NCBI RefSeq assembly: GCF_016698645.1
Contig: NZ_CP068047.1
Span: 682,001-746,000, forward strand
Reading direction: 5' to 3'
DNA: 64,000 nt
Source: Devosia oryziradicis
Lineage (GTDB): Bacteria > Pseudomonadota > Alphaproteobacteria > Rhizobiales > Devosiaceae
The stretch's first letter is position 1. The number at the start of each line of letters is the position of its first letter. Below, one piece after another: positions 8,870 through 20,052 of the stretch. The notes under the pieces are model-generated. The model did no database searches. It had not been told where the DNA came from and was given only the letters and a program-made list of their open reading frames with translations. The position numbers and the translations under genes are program-made.

Positions 8870-9817
8870 TCATTTGAATGCATTCCGAGCGCGCCGTTCA
8901 GCCTGGGTAAAGAATATCGAGCCCAAGAGGACCAACCCGGTGCCGATGGCATGCCAGATCGTGAAGGCCTCGCCCAACACGATGACGGCTATGACGATGG
9001 TCACGACCGGCCCGAAGGCGGCAGTGGACGACGTTGCCCGCGCCCCGATACGCGCCATGCCGGCATTCATCAGGAAGCTGGGCAGCACGGTACCCAGCAC
9101 ACCCAGCGCCAGGCCGCAGGCCCAGATCGGGGGTGGCAATGCGAGGTAGCTCGCCGGGCCCGACAACACCAGGTTCTGCGTGATGGCGCAGACGGCCGCC
9201 GTCGACATGGCGATGCAGGTGAAAAGGCCCGCGCCGATGACCACCATCTGCCGCTTGGCCAGGTGCTGGTAGAGGGCGAAGGTGATGGCCGAGCCGAGTA
9301 CCAGCAGGGTGCCCACGACCAGCCCGTCGGGATTGACCGCCAGGTTCCAGCCGAAAATCACCAGCAGACCGGCATAGCTCACCAGCATGGAGGGCACGAC
9401 GCCCCACACCATGCGGTCGCCGAAAAAGGCTATGCCGAGCAACAGGACGAAGAAGGGATAGGTAAAGAGCACCAGCCGCTCATATTGCGCGCTGACGAAG
9501 CCGAGGCCCAGGAAATCGAGATAGCTCGAGACATAATAGCCCAGGATGCCAACGGCCATGCTGGCCAGGACCACCTTGCCGCTCAGCGCCGCCACCGACT
9601 TGTCCCCGCGCCGGATGATGGTGGCCAGGATCACCAGATAGACCGGCAGGGCCACCAGCATGCGCAGGCTGAGCAGCATTTCGGCAGAGGCACCCATCCC
9701 ATAGGCGAGCTTGATGAAAATGCCCTTGGTGGAAAACAGGATCGCCCCGCCGACGGCATAGGCATAGCCGACGGGATCGTTGCTGGAAGGCGCGGGGGTT
9801 TGCGAGGTCGGGGTCAT
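8870..9817 (-). CDS. EamA/DMT-superfamily transporter
   Basis: A 315-residue inner-membrane protein of the drug/metabolite transporter superfamily with two EamA repeats of about five helices each (first half about 18-150, second about 165-305). The short C terminus is basic (AERRARNAFK). Members export amino acids, nucleotides or other metabolites; the substrate cannot be read from the sequence. It stands alone between the repeat protein gene and xerC, both on the same strand. Start at 9817 (MTPTSQTP) is the only sensible Met before the first helix. Confidence 0.9.
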   Translation of the reverse strand: MTPTSQTPAPSSNDPVGYAYAVGGAILFSTKGIFIKLAYGMGASAEMLLSLRMLVALPVYLVILATIIRRGDKSVAALSGKVVLASMAVGILGYYVSSYLDFLGLGFVSAQYERLVLFTYPFFVLLLGIAFFGDRMVWGVVPSMLVSYAGLLVIFGWNLAVNPDGLVVGTLLVLGSAITFALYQHLAKRQMVVIGAGLFTCIAMSTAAVCAITQNLVLSGPASYLALPPPIWACGLALGVLGTVLPSFLMNAGMARIGARATSSTAAFGPVVTIVIAVIVLGEAFTIWHAIGTGLVLLGSIFFTQAERRARNAFK

Positions 9818-9848
9818 GGGCGGATCCTGAGGAACCCGCCATGCCAGT

Positions 9849-9876
9849 CACCGGAGCGCCAGATGGCGGGCCGGTG
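9849..9876 (-). promoter_or_regulatory. hairpin in the leader of the EamA gene
   Basis: A dyad (caccgg/ccggtg, with inner gcgcc/ggcg pairing) 32 bases upstream of the EamA start on its 5' side. It could be a leader structure or operator. I compared it mentally with SAM-II and related alphaproteobacterial riboswitches and could not match one, so no class is claimed. The remaining gap up to 10065 shows nothing else recognisable. Confidence 0.3.
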
Positions 9877-10065
9877 AGACGAAAGGCTGGACGTCAGCGC
9901 TCGTTCCGGTCCCTTGGGGAGCCAGAAAGCCAAATCGAACGGAGAATCGTGGCGGGCGCGAACATGCCGGTTTGGTACTGCCGGGCGGCCCGCCCTGACA
10001 AGGCCAGTTCGCCGAAATCCGTTCGGTGATCAAGCAATCATGGTTGGGCTCGCCGCGCCACGACG

Positions 10066-10995
10066 TCAGCCGCGCGGATGGGCCTTGCGATAGCTCTCCA
10101 GCAGCCGGTCGGTATCGACCGCGGTATAGATCTGCGTCGTCGAGAGGCTGGCATGGCCCAGCAGCTCCTGGATAGCGCGCAGATCGCCGCCCCGGCCCAG
10201 GAGATGGGTGGCAAAGGAATGGCGCAGGGCATGGGGTGTCGCCGAGGGCGGCAGGCCCAGCGCGCCGCGCAGCTGCGCCATGCGCAGCTGGATCAGGCGT
10301 GGCGACAGCACGCCGCCCTTGACGCCGCGGAAGAGCGGCTCCTCCGGCCAGGACTTGAACGGGCATAGCTCGAGATAGAGGTCGATGGATTTGCGCACCG
10401 CTTCGATCAGGGGCACAAGCCGAACCTTGCCGCCCTTGCCGGTGACCCGAAGGACCTGGCTTTCGAGGTCCCCCGCCGTCAGCGCCAGGGCCTCGGAGAT
10501 GCGCAGGCCCGCGCCGTAGCAGAGGGACAGCACGGCCATATCGCGGGCGGCGACCCAGGGGCGCTCCTCCATCTCGTTGGTCGTGGCAATGGCCTGGCGT
10601 GCCTCGACCATGGTCAGTGCCTTGGGCAGGCTCTTGGGCAGCTTGGGCGTGCGGATGACGTTGAGGGCCTCGGTCGCCACAACGCCCTCGCGCTCGAGAT
10701 AGCGGAAGAAGCTCTTGAGCGCCGACAAGACCCGCGCCAGCGAGCGCGAACCCAGGCTCTCGCTGCGCCGCTGCGCCATGAAGGCGCGGATATCGGCGCC
10801 ACGGAGTTCCCGCAGCGTCGCCAGCGTCACCGGCCCCCCGGCATGGCCGGCGAGAAAACTCAGGAACTGGCCGACGTCGCGCTCATAGGCGGCGAGGGTA
10901 GCGCCGGCAAGGCGGCGCACCGAGCCCAGCTCGCGCTGCCAGGCGGCGAGCTGGCCGCGCACGAATTCGTCGGTGGCAAAGGCGGAATCGACCAT
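10066..10995 (-). CDS. xerC: tyrosine recombinase XerC
   Basis: Site-specific recombinase that resolves chromosome dimers at dif with XerD. 309 residues. The N-terminal SAM-like core-binding domain (about 10-105) is followed by the catalytic domain with Arg in GLRISEAL, Lys in TGKGGKVR, H-x2-R in HALRHSF, His in LLGHASLSTTQ and Tyr in the IYTAVD segment: all catalytic residues are present. The start at 10995 (MVDSAFATDEF) is preferred to the ORF's first Met at 11040. It is divergent from the omptin gene, and the shared upstream gap is 77 bases. The gene is a lone housekeeping copy with no phage context. Confidence 0.93.
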   Translation of the reverse strand: MVDSAFATDEFVRGQLAAWQRELGSVRRLAGATLAAYERDVGQFLSFLAGHAGGPVTLATLRELRGADIRAFMAQRRSESLGSRSLARVLSALKSFFRYLEREGVVATEALNVIRTPKLPKSLPKALTMVEARQAIATTNEMEERPWVAARDMAVLSLCYGAGLRISEALALTAGDLESQVLRVTGKGGKVRLVPLIEAVRKSIDLYLELCPFKSWPEEPLFRGVKGGVLSPRLIQLRMAQLRGALGLPPSATPHALRHSFATHLLGRGGDLRAIQELLGHASLSTTQIYTAVDTDRLLESYRKAHPRG

Positions 10996-11072
10996 GAACA
11001 CAGTGTCAACGGACGTGGTAAACCCATCCTTAACCCACACCGGCCATGGTTTTGCGCAAGGGAGTCAAAGCC

Positions 11073-12059
11073 ATGCGTGTTTCAATGGTTTCGTACGGTC
11101 TGGTCACGGTGGTGATGGCGCTCGGCGCCCCGGGTTCTGCCCAGGCTGCCGACTATTGGGCTCCCGATGGCTTTTTCGTCGGCCAGAATGCAGTCAGCTA
11201 TGCGCCCGATGACACGGTGCGCATCCAGGCGGGCATCGGCGCCATGTACCTGCAGGGCGACGAGAAAGTCGTCAGCGGCAACAACACGATCAGCCACCTG
11301 ATCTGGCAGACCAAGACGCCGGTCCTGCGCGGCAGCATTGCGGTCGATTTCGGCGGCGGGCTCAGCGCCAGCCTTGAAGGCAGCACGGCGGGGTTCGGCA
11401 CCAGCTACATGGAAGACTATGACTGGCTGCGCGGCAACTACGCCTTCGACAACTGGTCGGATCGCAGCCAGCATCCCGACACCCGGCTCAACCACTATTT
11501 CACCGGCGCGGCGGCCCTGGGATATGAGCTGGTCAACCACGACAATGCCGTGGTCCGCGTCCATGGCGGTTTCAAATATACCGACGTCAAGTGGACCGCC
11601 CATGGCGGCACCTTCGTCTATTCGGGCCTTGGCTTCCGCGACACGACGGGCAGTTTTGCCGACGGCGTGCCGGGCATTACCTATCGCCAGCAATTGCCGG
11701 AACTGTTTCTCGGCTTCGATGGCGAGGAGGATTACGGCAGCTTCCGTGTTGGCGGCCTGCTGCGCGGTGGCGTCACGTTTTTCTCCACCGCTACCGACGA
11801 CCACTGGCTGCGCAACCTGCGCTTCGTCGATAGCCTCTATATGGCGCCGACCTTCACGGCGGGCGTGGATATCGGCTTTGATATCGGGCGCAATGCCGAG
11901 TTCATCCTCGCCGCCCGCTATGACCACATCTTCGAGCAGCGGGGCGACACGCGCTACTACGATATCCCCACCGGTGTGCAGATCGGCGGCGCCACGAACG
12001 CGGCGGCAGGCGCGCTGAGGAGCGCCGAACTCACAGCCGCGCTCAAGGGCTCGTTCTGA
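11073..12059 (+). CDS. omptin-family outer-membrane protease
   Basis: A 328-residue protein with a signal peptide (about 1-26, AQAA) and a predicted beta-barrel ending in aromatic F. It carries the omptin catalytic signature: two acidic residues D115 and D117 in MEDYDW, the WSDRSQHPDTRLN loop that follows in OmpT, and an Asp-x-His pair D242/H244 in TDDHW corresponding to OmpT D210/H212. Omptins cleave between basic residues and depend on LPS. GGAG precedes the ATG at 11073 by about eight bases. Omptins are known mainly from Gammaproteobacteria, with scattered alphaproteobacterial members. Substrate unknown. Confidence 0.88.
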   Translation: MRVSMVSYGLVTVVMALGAPGSAQAADYWAPDGFFVGQNAVSYAPDDTVRIQAGIGAMYLQGDEKVVSGNNTISHLIWQTKTPVLRGSIAVDFGGGLSASLEGSTAGFGTSYMEDYDWLRGNYAFDNWSDRSQHPDTRLNHYFTGAAALGYELVNHDNAVVRVHGGFKYTDVKWTAHGGTFVYSGLGFRDTTGSFADGVPGITYRQQLPELFLGFDGEEDYGSFRVGGLLRGGVTFFSTATDDHWLRNLRFVDSLYMAPTFTAGVDIGFDIGRNAEFILAARYDHIFEQRGDTRYYDIPTGVQIGGATNAAAGALRSAELTAALKGSF

Positions 12060-12069
12060 CCCCCTCCGA

Positions 12070-12261
12070 TCAGCGGCCATGCGGGAGGAAATTGGGTTGC
12101 TGGCTCGGCGCCAGGCCCAGATCGGCGTAGAGTCGGCTCGGCAATTCCTGCGGCCGCTTCTGATGGTCGAGCGCCTGCTGCAGCAGCGCGAAGAGGCTCG
12201 CGCGTTCCACCATGTCGAGCAGGGAACGGCTGGCGGGCGATTGGTCGATCATCTGGGTCAT
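12070..12261 (-). CDS. small protein of unknown function
   Basis: A 63-residue protein starting MTQMIDQSPASRSLLD with no recognised family. It has a hydrophobic-acidic helix (VERASLFALLQQALDHQ) and a C-terminal part, LYADLGLAPSQQPN, whose L-x-DLGL recalls the end of DUF1127 proteins, but the Arg-rich DUF1127 core is absent. An excellent ribosome site (GGAGG, five bases from the ATG at 12261) supports translation. It converges on the omptin gene, with ten bases between the stops. Confidence 0.65.
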   Translation of the reverse strand: MTQMIDQSPASRSLLDMVERASLFALLQQALDHQKRPQELPSRLYADLGLAPSQQPNFLPHGR

Positions 12262-12363
12262 GTTGTCCTCCTGAGCTTGGAGAAACACCCTGCGCCTGCC
12301 CGCTGACAGGGTCTGTCAGCAGCCGCCGCCTTTGGCAGAATCACTTGCGCTCCCTATGTTCCG

Positions 12364-14553
12364 ATGCGAACAGAACGGGCACAAATGGAAGACCATCCAG
12401 ACATCGTCGCCGTTATGGTGGGGGTCGCCGTCGAGGGACCCTACAGCTACCGTATCCCGCCAGGCATGGTGGTGACGCGTGGCTCGATCGTGGCCGTGCC
12501 GCTGGGGCCCCGGCTCACCCTGGGCGTGGTCTGGGGACCGCCCAAGGATATGGTGGCGCATAATCGGCTGCGGGACATCGCCCAGGCCTACGATATTCCG
12601 CCGCTCAGCGAGGAATTGCTCAAGCTGGTGGACTGGGTGGCGCGCTATACGCTGGCGGCGCCCGGCCAGGTGCTGCGCGCCGTTTTGCGCTCCACCGAGG
12701 CGCTCGATACGCCCAAGCCTGTGATTGCCTTTCGCCGCACCGGCCACGAGCCGGAAAAGCTGACGCCGGCCCGCCTGCGCGTGCTCGACACGTTGATGGA
12801 TGACATGGCCTGGCCGAAGGCCGCGCTGGTCGGCGCTACGGGGGTCTCGGCCTCGGTGATCGAGGGACTGGAGCGGGCCGGGGCGGTCGAACGGCTCGAA
12901 ATGCCGCCTCCGCCGGTCGTGCTGCCACCCGACCCGGATGGTGCCGTCGCGTCGCTGTCCACGGCCCAGCAACAGGCACTGGCCGAGATCACCGCACTCG
13001 ACCCGCACCAGTTCGGCGTCGCGCTGCTCGACGGCGTGACCGGCGGCGGCAAAACCGAAGTTTTCTTCGAGGCGGTAGCCGATACGTTGCGCGCCGGGCG
13101 GCAGGCGTTGATCCTCTTGCCCGAAATTGCGCTCACCAACACCTTTATCGCCCGCTTCACCAAGCGCTTCGGCACCCGGCCCGCCGAATGGCATTCGGAC
13201 ATGACACCGGCGCAGCGGGCGCGGGTGTGGCGCGGGGTGCTCGATGGCACGGTCCGCGCCGTGGTCGGCGCCCGCTCGGCCCTGTTCCTGCCGTTTCGCG
13301 AACTGGGCATGCTGGTGCTCGATGAGGAGCATGACGGCGCCTACAAGCAGGCTGACGGCATCACCTACCATGCCCGCGACATGGCGGTGGTGCGGGCGCA
13401 CCTGGCCAATGCCCGCGTCATTCTCTCCTCGGCGACGCCATCGGTCGAAACGCGCAACAATGCCAATGCAGGGCGCTACGCCCATGTCTTGTTGACCTCG
13501 CGCTTCGCCGAGGCCGCGCTGCCCAATATCACGGCCATCGACATGCGCGTGGATGGTCCGGAAAAGGGTCAGTGGATCGCCCCGCTCCTGGCGCGGGAGG
13601 TTTTCGCGGCGCTCGATCGCGGCGAGCAGGCCTTGCTGTTCCTCAATCGGCGCGGCTATGCCCCGTTGACGCTGTGCCGCTCCTGCGGTCACCAATATCA
13701 ATGTCCCGATTGCTCGGCCTGGATGGTCGAGCATCGGTTCCGCGGCGTCCTCATGTGCCATCATTGCGGGCATGAGGTGCGCACGCCCAAGGTCTGTGGC
13801 GCCTGCGGCGATACCGAAAGCCTGACGGCGGTCGGTCCCGGCATCGAGCGCGTTGCGGAGGAAGCCGCGGCGCGCTTCCCCGACGCACGGCGGGTCATTC
13901 TCTCTTCCGACATGGGCAGCAACGCCCAGTTGCGCGAACGCTTTGCCGAAATCGAGCGCGGCGAGTTCGACCTCATCATCGGCACGCAGCTGGTGAGCAA
14001 GGGCCACCACTTCGAAAAGCTCTCGGTGGTGGGCGTGCTCGATGCCGATCTGGGCCTCGCGCATGGCGATCCGCGCGCCGCGGAAAAGACCTTCCAGATT
14101 CTCACCCAGGTTGCGGGCCGCGCCGGCCGGGCATCACGGACCGGCAAGGCCTTTCTCCAGACCTATCATCCTGACCATGCGGTGATGCGGGCCATGGTGA
14201 CCGGCGACCGCGAAGCCTTCTATGCCCACGAATTGCTGGCACGAGAGGCGGGCGGCCTGCCCCCTTTCGGCCGGCTGGCGGCGCTCATCGTTTCGGCCAA
14301 CGAGCATGATGTGGCGATGGGCTTTGCCAAAAAGCTCCTCTCGGCCGCCCCGATGGCCGATGGGGTCAAGCTGTTCGGGCCGGCCGATGCGCCCATTGCC
14401 ATGGTGCGCGGTCGCCACCGCGTAAGGCTGCTGGCGCAGTCGGGCAAGGACTTCGATCTCTCCGGCTATGTTCGGTTCTGGCTGGGCCAGGCCGAGAAGG
14501 TCACCGGCAACCTGCGCGTGCAGGTCGACATCGACCCGATGAGTTTCATGTAA
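12364..14553 (+). CDS. priA: primosomal protein N' (replication restart helicase)
   Basis: 3'-5' DNA helicase that reloads the replisome at stalled forks. Of 729 residues, the N-terminal DNA-binding domain precedes Walker A (GVTGGGKTE), the DEEH Walker B box and helicase motifs, and the zinc cluster CRSCGHQYQCPDC / CHHCGH / CGACG between the two RecA domains. Length is normal. The start could also be the Met at 12385. It is on the plus strand and ends about 300 bases before the ATP synthase operon, with a hairpin between. Confidence 0.95.
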   Translation: MRTERAQMEDHPDIVAVMVGVAVEGPYSYRIPPGMVVTRGSIVAVPLGPRLTLGVVWGPPKDMVAHNRLRDIAQAYDIPPLSEELLKLVDWVARYTLAAPGQVLRAVLRSTEALDTPKPVIAFRRTGHEPEKLTPARLRVLDTLMDDMAWPKAALVGATGVSASVIEGLERAGAVERLEMPPPPVVLPPDPDGAVASLSTAQQQALAEITALDPHQFGVALLDGVTGGGKTEVFFEAVADTLRAGRQALILLPEIALTNTFIARFTKRFGTRPAEWHSDMTPAQRARVWRGVLDGTVRAVVGARSALFLPFRELGMLVLDEEHDGAYKQADGITYHARDMAVVRAHLANARVILSSATPSVETRNNANAGRYAHVLLTSRFAEAALPNITAIDMRVDGPEKGQWIAPLLAREVFAALDRGEQALLFLNRRGYAPLTLCRSCGHQYQCPDCSAWMVEHRFRGVLMCHHCGHEVRTPKVCGACGDTESLTAVGPGIERVAEEAAARFPDARRVILSSDMGSNAQLRERFAEIERGEFDLIIGTQLVSKGHHFEKLSVVGVLDADLGLAHGDPRAAEKTFQILTQVAGRAGRASRTGKAFLQTYHPDHAVMRAMVTGDREAFYAHELLAREAGGLPPFGRLAALIVSANEHDVAMGFAKKLLSAAPMADGVKLFGPADAPIAMVRGRHRVRLLAQSGKDFDLSGYVRFWLGQAEKVTGNLRVQVDIDPMSFM

Positions 14554-14615
14554 GGTGCAGTACCGTCTTTGACCCTGCCGGCCATTCGAGCGTAGCTCTC
14601 ATGGCCTCAGCAGCT

Positions 14616-14640
14616 AAAATCCTTCCCCCGGAAGGATTTT
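14616..14640 (+). terminator. rho-independent terminator after priA
   Basis: A perfect 11-bp stem (aaaatccttcc / ggaaggatttt) with a three-base CCC loop, ending in TTTT, 62 bases after the priA stop. The A-rich start and T-rich end could work on both strands. It would isolate the atp operon, whose promoter must lie between here and the atpH start. That remaining leader also holds aagggg/cccctt pairing around 14750-14770. Confidence 0.7.
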
Positions 14641-14861
14641 GCCGCGATGCGGCCGCTGCTGAGCCTGCGACACTTTCGCCGCATTTGAATCGCCCGCCCA
14701 AGCCTTGCAAGCCGCGCGGGCCTTGTGCTAGAGCGGGCCCGACTTTGAAGGGGTCTCCGGACGTCCCCTTTTCCAGACAAGAACAAGCTTCGGCAACCGC
14801 CCGGGTTTCCCAGAGAAATCATGGTGGCAAGCGGGCAGGCAACCAAGAGGGTGTAGCGGCA

Positions 14862-15422
14862 TTGGCAGCGCAGAATTCAGTGCTTACCCAGATCGCCCGG
14901 CCATATGCGTCGGCTCTGTTCGATCTCGCTTCCAGCGAGAACCAGTTGGCATCGGTCGAGACGTCGCTGTCCGACGTCTCCCGCCTCATCGGGGAAAGCG
15001 CTGACTTCTCGCGTTTCCTGCGTTCGCCGGTCATCACTGCCGATAGCAAGGCCCAGGCGCTCGACGCCCTGCTCGCCAAGGGCAAGACCAATGCACTGGT
15101 CGCCAACTTCCTCAAGCTGATCGCCAAGAACGGTCGTCTCTTCGCGCTGGACGCCATCATCGCGACCTTCCGCGAACTGGCCGCCAAGGCCCGCGGCGAG
15201 GTAACTGCCGATGTGACTTCGGCCGCGCCGCTCAGCGCCGATCAGGTCAAGGCACTCAGCGAGACGCTCAAGGCCAAGCTCGGCAAGACCGTGACGCTCA
15301 ATCAATTCGTCGATGCATCGCTCATTGGCGGCCTTCAGGTTAAGGTCGGCAGCCAGATGATCGACTCTTCCCTCAAGACAAAACTCGCCGCGATGAAGAT
15401 CGCCATGAAAGAGGTCGGATAA
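14862..15422 (+). CDS. atpH: ATP synthase F1 delta subunit
   Basis: Connects F1 to the peripheral stalk of F1F0 ATP synthase. The OSCP/delta fold starts at IARPYASALFDLA and ends VGSQMIDSSLKTKL. The open frame begins far upstream at 14601, but homology begins at the AAQNSVLTQ region, so I place the start at TTG 14862, giving 186 residues, the usual length; AGAGG lies about 11 bases upstream. GTG 14880 is the alternative. First of atpHAGDC, and its stop abuts the atpA ATG. Confidence 0.88.
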   Translation: MAAQNSVLTQIARPYASALFDLASSENQLASVETSLSDVSRLIGESADFSRFLRSPVITADSKAQALDALLAKGKTNALVANFLKLIAKNGRLFALDAIIATFRELAAKARGEVTADVTSAAPLSADQVKALSETLKAKLGKTVTLNQFVDASLIGGLQVKVGSQMIDSSLKTKLAAMKIAMKEVG

Positions 15423-16958
<1,536 letters not shown>

Positions 16959-16990
16959 GGCCTAAGGCCCAATAAGGAGCGCACAGCACT

Positions 16991-17878
16991 ATGCCGTCGC
17001 TAAAGGACCTGAAGAACCGGATCGACTCGGTCAAATCGACCCAGAAGATCACCAAGGCCATGCAGATGGTGGCGGCGGCAAAGCTCCGTCGCGCCCAGGA
17101 AGCTGCCGAAGCTGCCCGTCCCTATGCCGAACGCATGGGCAAGGTGCTGGCTGCACTTGGCGCCGTCTATGATGGCCAGGAAAATGCACCCGTGCTGCTG
17201 GGCGGCACGGGCAAGGACCAGGTGCATCTGCTGGTGGTCGCCACTGGCGAGCGTGGCCTGGCCGGCGGTTTCAACTCCTCGATCGCCCGTCTGGCGCGCG
17301 AGCATGCCGCCAAGCTGATCAGTCAGGGCAAGACGGTCAAGATCCTGACCGTGGGCCGCAAGGGCCACGACATCCTGCGCCGCCAGTATCCGGACCTGAT
17401 CGTCGACACCTTCAACTTCCGTGACGTCAAGCAGGTCGGGTTCACCCAGGCCAGCCAGGTCGCCGAGAAGGTGCTGGCCATGTTTAACGCCGGCGAATTC
17501 GACGTGGCTACCCTGTTCTTTGCCAAGTTCGGTTCGGTGATCAGCCAGGTGCCGACCGCCCAGCAGATCATTCCGGCCAAGCTCGAAAAGCCCGCCGGCG
17601 AAGGCGTCGCCGAAGCATCGGCCGTGCCCTACGAATATGAGCCGAGCGAAGAAGCGATCGTGGAAGACCTGCTGCCGCGCAATATCGCAGTGCAGATCCT
17701 GCGCGCGTTGCTCGAAAACTCCGCCTCGTTCTACGGTGCGCAGATGTCCGCGATGGACAATGCCACCCGCAATGCCGGCGAAATGATCGGCAAGCTGCAG
17801 CTGAGCTACAACCGCCAGCGCCAGGCCCAGATCACCAAAGAACTCATCGAAATCATTTCGGGCGCGGAAGCGCTCTAA
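16991..17878 (+). CDS. atpG: ATP synthase F1 gamma subunit
   Basis: Central rotor shaft of F1, 295 residues, with the paired terminal helices [17 protein letters not shown] at the start and [16 protein letters not shown] at the end that form the coiled coil inside the alpha/beta ring. The Rossmann-like middle begins near [24 protein letters not shown] precedes the ATG by about ten bases. It lies between atpA and atpD in the standard order. Confidence 0.97.
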   Translation: MPSLKDLKNRIDSVKSTQKITKAMQMVAAAKLRRAQEAAEAARPYAERMGKVLAALGAVYDGQENAPVLLGGTGKDQVHLLVVATGERGLAGGFNSSIARLAREHAAKLISQGKTVKILTVGRKGHDILRRQYPDLIVDTFNFRDVKQVGFTQASQVAEKVLAMFNAGEFDVATLFFAKFGSVISQVPTAQQIIPAKLEKPAGEGVAEASAVPYEYEPSEEAIVEDLLPRNIAVQILRALLENSASFYGAQMSAMDNATRNAGEMIGKLQLSYNRQRQAQITKELIEIISGAEAL

Positions 17879-19342
<1,464 letters not shown>

Positions 19343-19400
19343 TTGCTTGTTGGGCGCGCCGCACGCGGCGTGCCCCTCTTTCCGCTAAGGGACCAAAACA

Positions 19401-19826
19401 ATGGCTGAAGGCCTCAAGATCGAGATCGTGTCGCCCGAGCGGCTGGTGCTGTCGGAAGTCGTGACTTCGGTCACCGTTCCGGGCAGTGAAGGCTATTTCA
19501 CCGTGATGCACGACCACGCGCCGTTCATGACGACGCTGCGTCCCGGCTTCATCACCGTCAATGGTCTCAACGGCCAGGACGCCATCTATTTCGTCAAGGG
19601 CGGCTTTGCGGACGTTTCTCCGGAAGGCCTCACGATCCTGGCCGAGCGCTCGGCGCCGTTCAGCGAATTCGACCACGCCGACCTCCAGGCCCAGATCAAG
19701 GCCGCAGAGACCGAGCTGGCCGCGGCCGCCACGCCGGAAGACAAGTCCTACGCCCAGGAAATCGTCTCGGCCCTGCTGAACCTGGCCATCGAGGCTGGGC
19801 AGATCAATGGTGGTCACGTCCACTAA
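19401..19826 (+). CDS. atpC: ATP synthase F1 epsilon subunit
   Basis: Epsilon subunit of the central stalk, 141 residues, which inhibits ATP hydrolysis. The N-terminal beta sandwich (IEIVSPERLVLSEV ... GSEGYFTVMHDHAPFMTTL) is followed by the helical C-terminal part ending GQINGGHVH. Last gene of the operon, 58 bases after atpD, and followed by a strong terminator. Confidence 0.96.
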   Translation: MAEGLKIEIVSPERLVLSEVVTSVTVPGSEGYFTVMHDHAPFMTTLRPGFITVNGLNGQDAIYFVKGGFADVSPEGLTILAERSAPFSEFDHADLQAQIKAAETELAAAATPEDKSYAQEIVSALLNLAIEAGQINGGHVH

Positions 19827-19848
19827 GGATCGTCGGCTTACCTTTTCC

Positions 19849-19885
19849 AACGCCCGCGGGTCGCCCCGCGGGCGTTTTGTTTTGG
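19849..19885 (+). terminator. rho-independent terminator of the atp operon
   Basis: A perfect 12-bp GC-rich stem, aacgcccgcggg (19849-19860) and cccgcgggcgtt (19865-19876), a four-base loop and a trailing ttttgtttt run, 22 bases after the atpC stop. This is the clearest intrinsic terminator in the window. Confidence 0.92.
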
Positions 19886-20052
19886 ACCGTGAACGACATG
19901 GCCCTCATGTGCACAAATAATAGGCATGCTATTGATTTGTCTATGAAAGTTGCATGACATCAACATTCGCTTAATCAAACAGCGTCAGTCTCGCCAGCGG
20001 GGAAGAGGTTTCGTGCCGCGTCCAGAAGGATGCGCAGATGCTGGAGAATTGA

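Noticed and set aside
9818..9900. SAM-II-like riboswitch upstream of the EamA gene
   Set aside because: The dyad does not show the pseudoknot core I would expect, and the gene is not a methionine gene.
12316..14064. A 582-codon minus-strand frame over priA
   Set aside because: Antisense shadow of priA; no ribosome site or motif, and it spans the priA helicase motifs.
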